A stretch of DNA of 63,018 nucleotides from Bacillus sp. SA1-12. GTDB lineage: Bacteria > Bacillota > Bacilli > Bacillales > Bacillaceae. Below are positions 62,054-63,018 of this stretch, piece by piece. Made by a program: the position numbers and the translations under genes. The stretch spans positions 1 to 63,018 of the forward strand of contig NZ_LATZ01000121.1 in the NCBI RefSeq assembly GCF_000981385.1, in the 5' to 3' direction. How positions within the stretch are numbered: position 1 is the first letter of the stretch; each line of letters opens with the position of its first letter. The notes beneath the pieces are model-generated. The model did not search any database, was not told where the DNA came from, and saw only the letters and a list, made by a program, of their open reading frames with translations.

Positions 62054-62806
62054 CTACTCATTTTCTTTCGCAAGATGATCTTTGATTCGGTAAGATTCTC
62101 CAACAATACTTACTACTGTTGCGTGATGTAAAACCCGGTCTAAAATCGCATTGGCCAGTTTAGAATCTTGAAAGACTTCATCCCATGACTTGAAATTGAT
62201 ATTAGTTGTTAGAATTGTACTTCTCTTTTCATACCTTAGATCAATGAGTTGAAAGAACAATTTCGCATCTTCTGGATCAATAGGTAAATAGCCAATTTCA
62301 TCAATAATAAGCAGTTTATATTTGGTATAATGCTTTAATCTTGCTTCTAAACGATTTTCAATTTTAGCTCTCTTTAACTGCTGGAGTAAATCATGGCACT
62401 TAATAAAATAAGTGCTGGTTCTCTTTTTAGCAGCTGCTATGCCGATGGCAGTGGCTAAATGAGTTTTCCCCACACCACTAGGGCCTAAAAATATAATATT
62501 TTCCTTTCTCTCAATAAATCGTAAAGTGATAAAATCAAGAATTTGTTGTTTATTAATCGACGGCTGAAATTCAAAGTCAAATTGGTTTAGTTCTTTTAAG
62601 TGGGGAAATGCCCCCACTTTTACCATTGAATGAATCATATTTTTCTCTCGAACATCAATTTCATAATTTGTGAGTTTTACAAGTGTTTCTACAAAAGATA
62701 CTTGATTTCCAACACTAAAATCGATGGTTTCACTTAGATGCTGGATCATTTGCTTTAACTTTAAATATTCTAAATTTCGTACTAACTGTTGATAGGTGTT
62801 ATTCAT
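62054..62806 (-). CDS. istB: IS21-family ATPase IstB
   Basis: This protein of about 250 residues is the DnaA/AAA+-type helper that selects target DNA for IstA. It has Walker A GPSGVGKTHLATAIG, Walker B LLIIDEIGYLP, and sensor region STILTTNINFKSWDEVF. ATG 62806 (MNNTYQQLVRNL) is the likely start and overlaps the istA stop by 8 nt, the usual coupling. The end lies about 48 bp inside the IS terminus. It appears intact. Confidence 0.93.
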   Translation of the reverse strand: MNNTYQQLVRNLEYLKLKQMIQHLSETIDFSVGNQVSFVETLVKLTNYEIDVREKNMIHSMVKVGAFPHLKELNQFDFEFQPSINKQQILDFITLRFIERKENIIFLGPSGVGKTHLATAIGIAAAKKRTSTYFIKCHDLLQQLKRAKIENRLEARLKHYTKYKLLIIDEIGYLPIDPEDAKLFFQLIDLRYEKRSTILTTNINFKSWDEVFQDSKLANAILDRVLHHATVVSIVGESYRIKDHLAKENE

Positions 62807-63018
62807 TTTTATACACATCTCCAATTGTCTCTAAATTTTTCTTTGCCAGATGATCAATATCAGGATAGTATGGAAGAGCTCTGCTGAGCTCAGCTTTGTA
62901 GTGCTCATCCTTGTAATTGATTTTTAATTGACTAATTTGGTGTTGGACAATTAACTCCGTGTTATAATAAATGAATAGTTGATCATCATATGCTTGTAAG
63001 CCAACAGTCTTCCCTTGA
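62799..63018 (-). CDS. istA: IS21-family transposase IstA, C-terminal part (partial)
   Basis: The minus strand from the window edge reads QGKTVGLQAYDDQLFIYYN, then LIVQHQISQLKINYKDEHYK and ends IGDVYKNE at 62799. This is the C-terminal beta-barrel tail of IstA-type (Mu-like) transposases. The DDE core lies beyond the window. Confidence 0.8.
   Translation of the reverse strand, partial: QGKTVGLQAYDDQLFIYYNTELIVQHQISQLKINYKDEHYKAELSRALPYYPDIDHLAKKNLETIGDVYKNE

Larger units (their letters stand above)
62006..63018 (-). mobile_element. IS21-family insertion sequence (partial, runs off the window)
   Basis: The end begins TGTCAACCTAAGTATGTACA at 62006. A second AAGTATGTACA copy lies about 25 bp inside, the usual multiple terminal repeats of IS21. 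istB and the 3' end of istA follow in the standard overlapping order. The other end is outside the window. Confidence 0.88.

Noticed and set aside
1..63018. CRISPR arrays, rRNA, tRNA, prophage modules, plasmid origins
   Set aside because: I scanned for regularly spaced direct repeats, conserved rRNA/tRNA blocks, phage structural genes and replication genes and saw none.

Overview
The window looks like chromosome from a low-GC, endospore-forming Bacillaceae (Bacillus sensu lato). The support is gene content: two YjcZ-type 30-31 residue sporulation peptides, a gerK-ordered germinant-receptor operon beside a LysM/GH18 cortex-lytic-type enzyme, a Spo0E-like phosphatase, a YolD-like remnant, and AT-rich intergenes with strong GGAGG ribosome sites. 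I saw no rRNA, tRNA, CRISPR array, plasmid origin or phage module. The genus cannot be fixed from this text.

Layout. 1-3750: a group II intron with its reverse transcriptase, a yjcZ gene and an IS3-family (IS150-like) element. 4285-12678: two divergent sugar-acid catabolism blocks (enolase-superfamily dehydratase plus two short-chain dehydrogenases, facing kdgK, a KduD-like dehydrogenase, a cupin and an MFS permease), then a YvgN-like aldo-keto reductase. 12783-16942: a small IS200/IS605 relic with a tnpB 3' stub, a beta-propeller lactonase, and broken MATE, AGE-epimerase and yolD genes. 17271-25862: vanZ with a two-component system, a broken TSUP gene, a GNAT, an ArsR/MFS pair with three matching operators, and a secreted PAP2 phosphatase carrying an autotransporter-type repeat. 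26449-32906: a small membrane gene pair, an AraC-linked reductase pair and a Spo0E-like protein. 

33020-47578 is the most coherent system: a sigma-54-controlled agmatine/putrescine/GABA-to-succinate pathway. It holds glutamate dehydrogenase, two small proteins, a sigma-54 activator, an agmatinase-family ureohydrolase, an APC permease, an aldehyde dehydrogenase, PatA-like putrescine aminotransferase, GabT, GabD and the PLP synthase subunit PdxS. Four -24/-12 promoters fit the consensus, and a repeated palindrome TATGCAA-N2-TTGCATA lies 77-152 bp upstream of three of them, a candidate enhancer site for the local activator.

47585-55520 is a mobile-DNA graveyard dominated by IS110 debris: a decayed full element, an orphan copy of its noncoding end, a right-end stub fused into a scrambled DNA-alkylation-repair gene, and an internal transposase fragment. 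The two noncoding ends share a scaffold with covarying stems but differ in blocks, as expected for IS110 bridge RNAs with different guides. 56092-61423 is spore germination (GH18, GerB, GerC, GerA), and 62006-63018 is the start of an IS21-family element cut by the window edge.

Many otherwise good genes are broken by single-base indels (IS3 orfA, kdgK, MATE twice, CBO0543 copy), some in homopolymers. Either the assembly has residual indel errors or the region is decaying; the TSUP gene, broken by an exact 11-bp tandem duplication, and the rearranged alkD-like gene are true mutations on their face.
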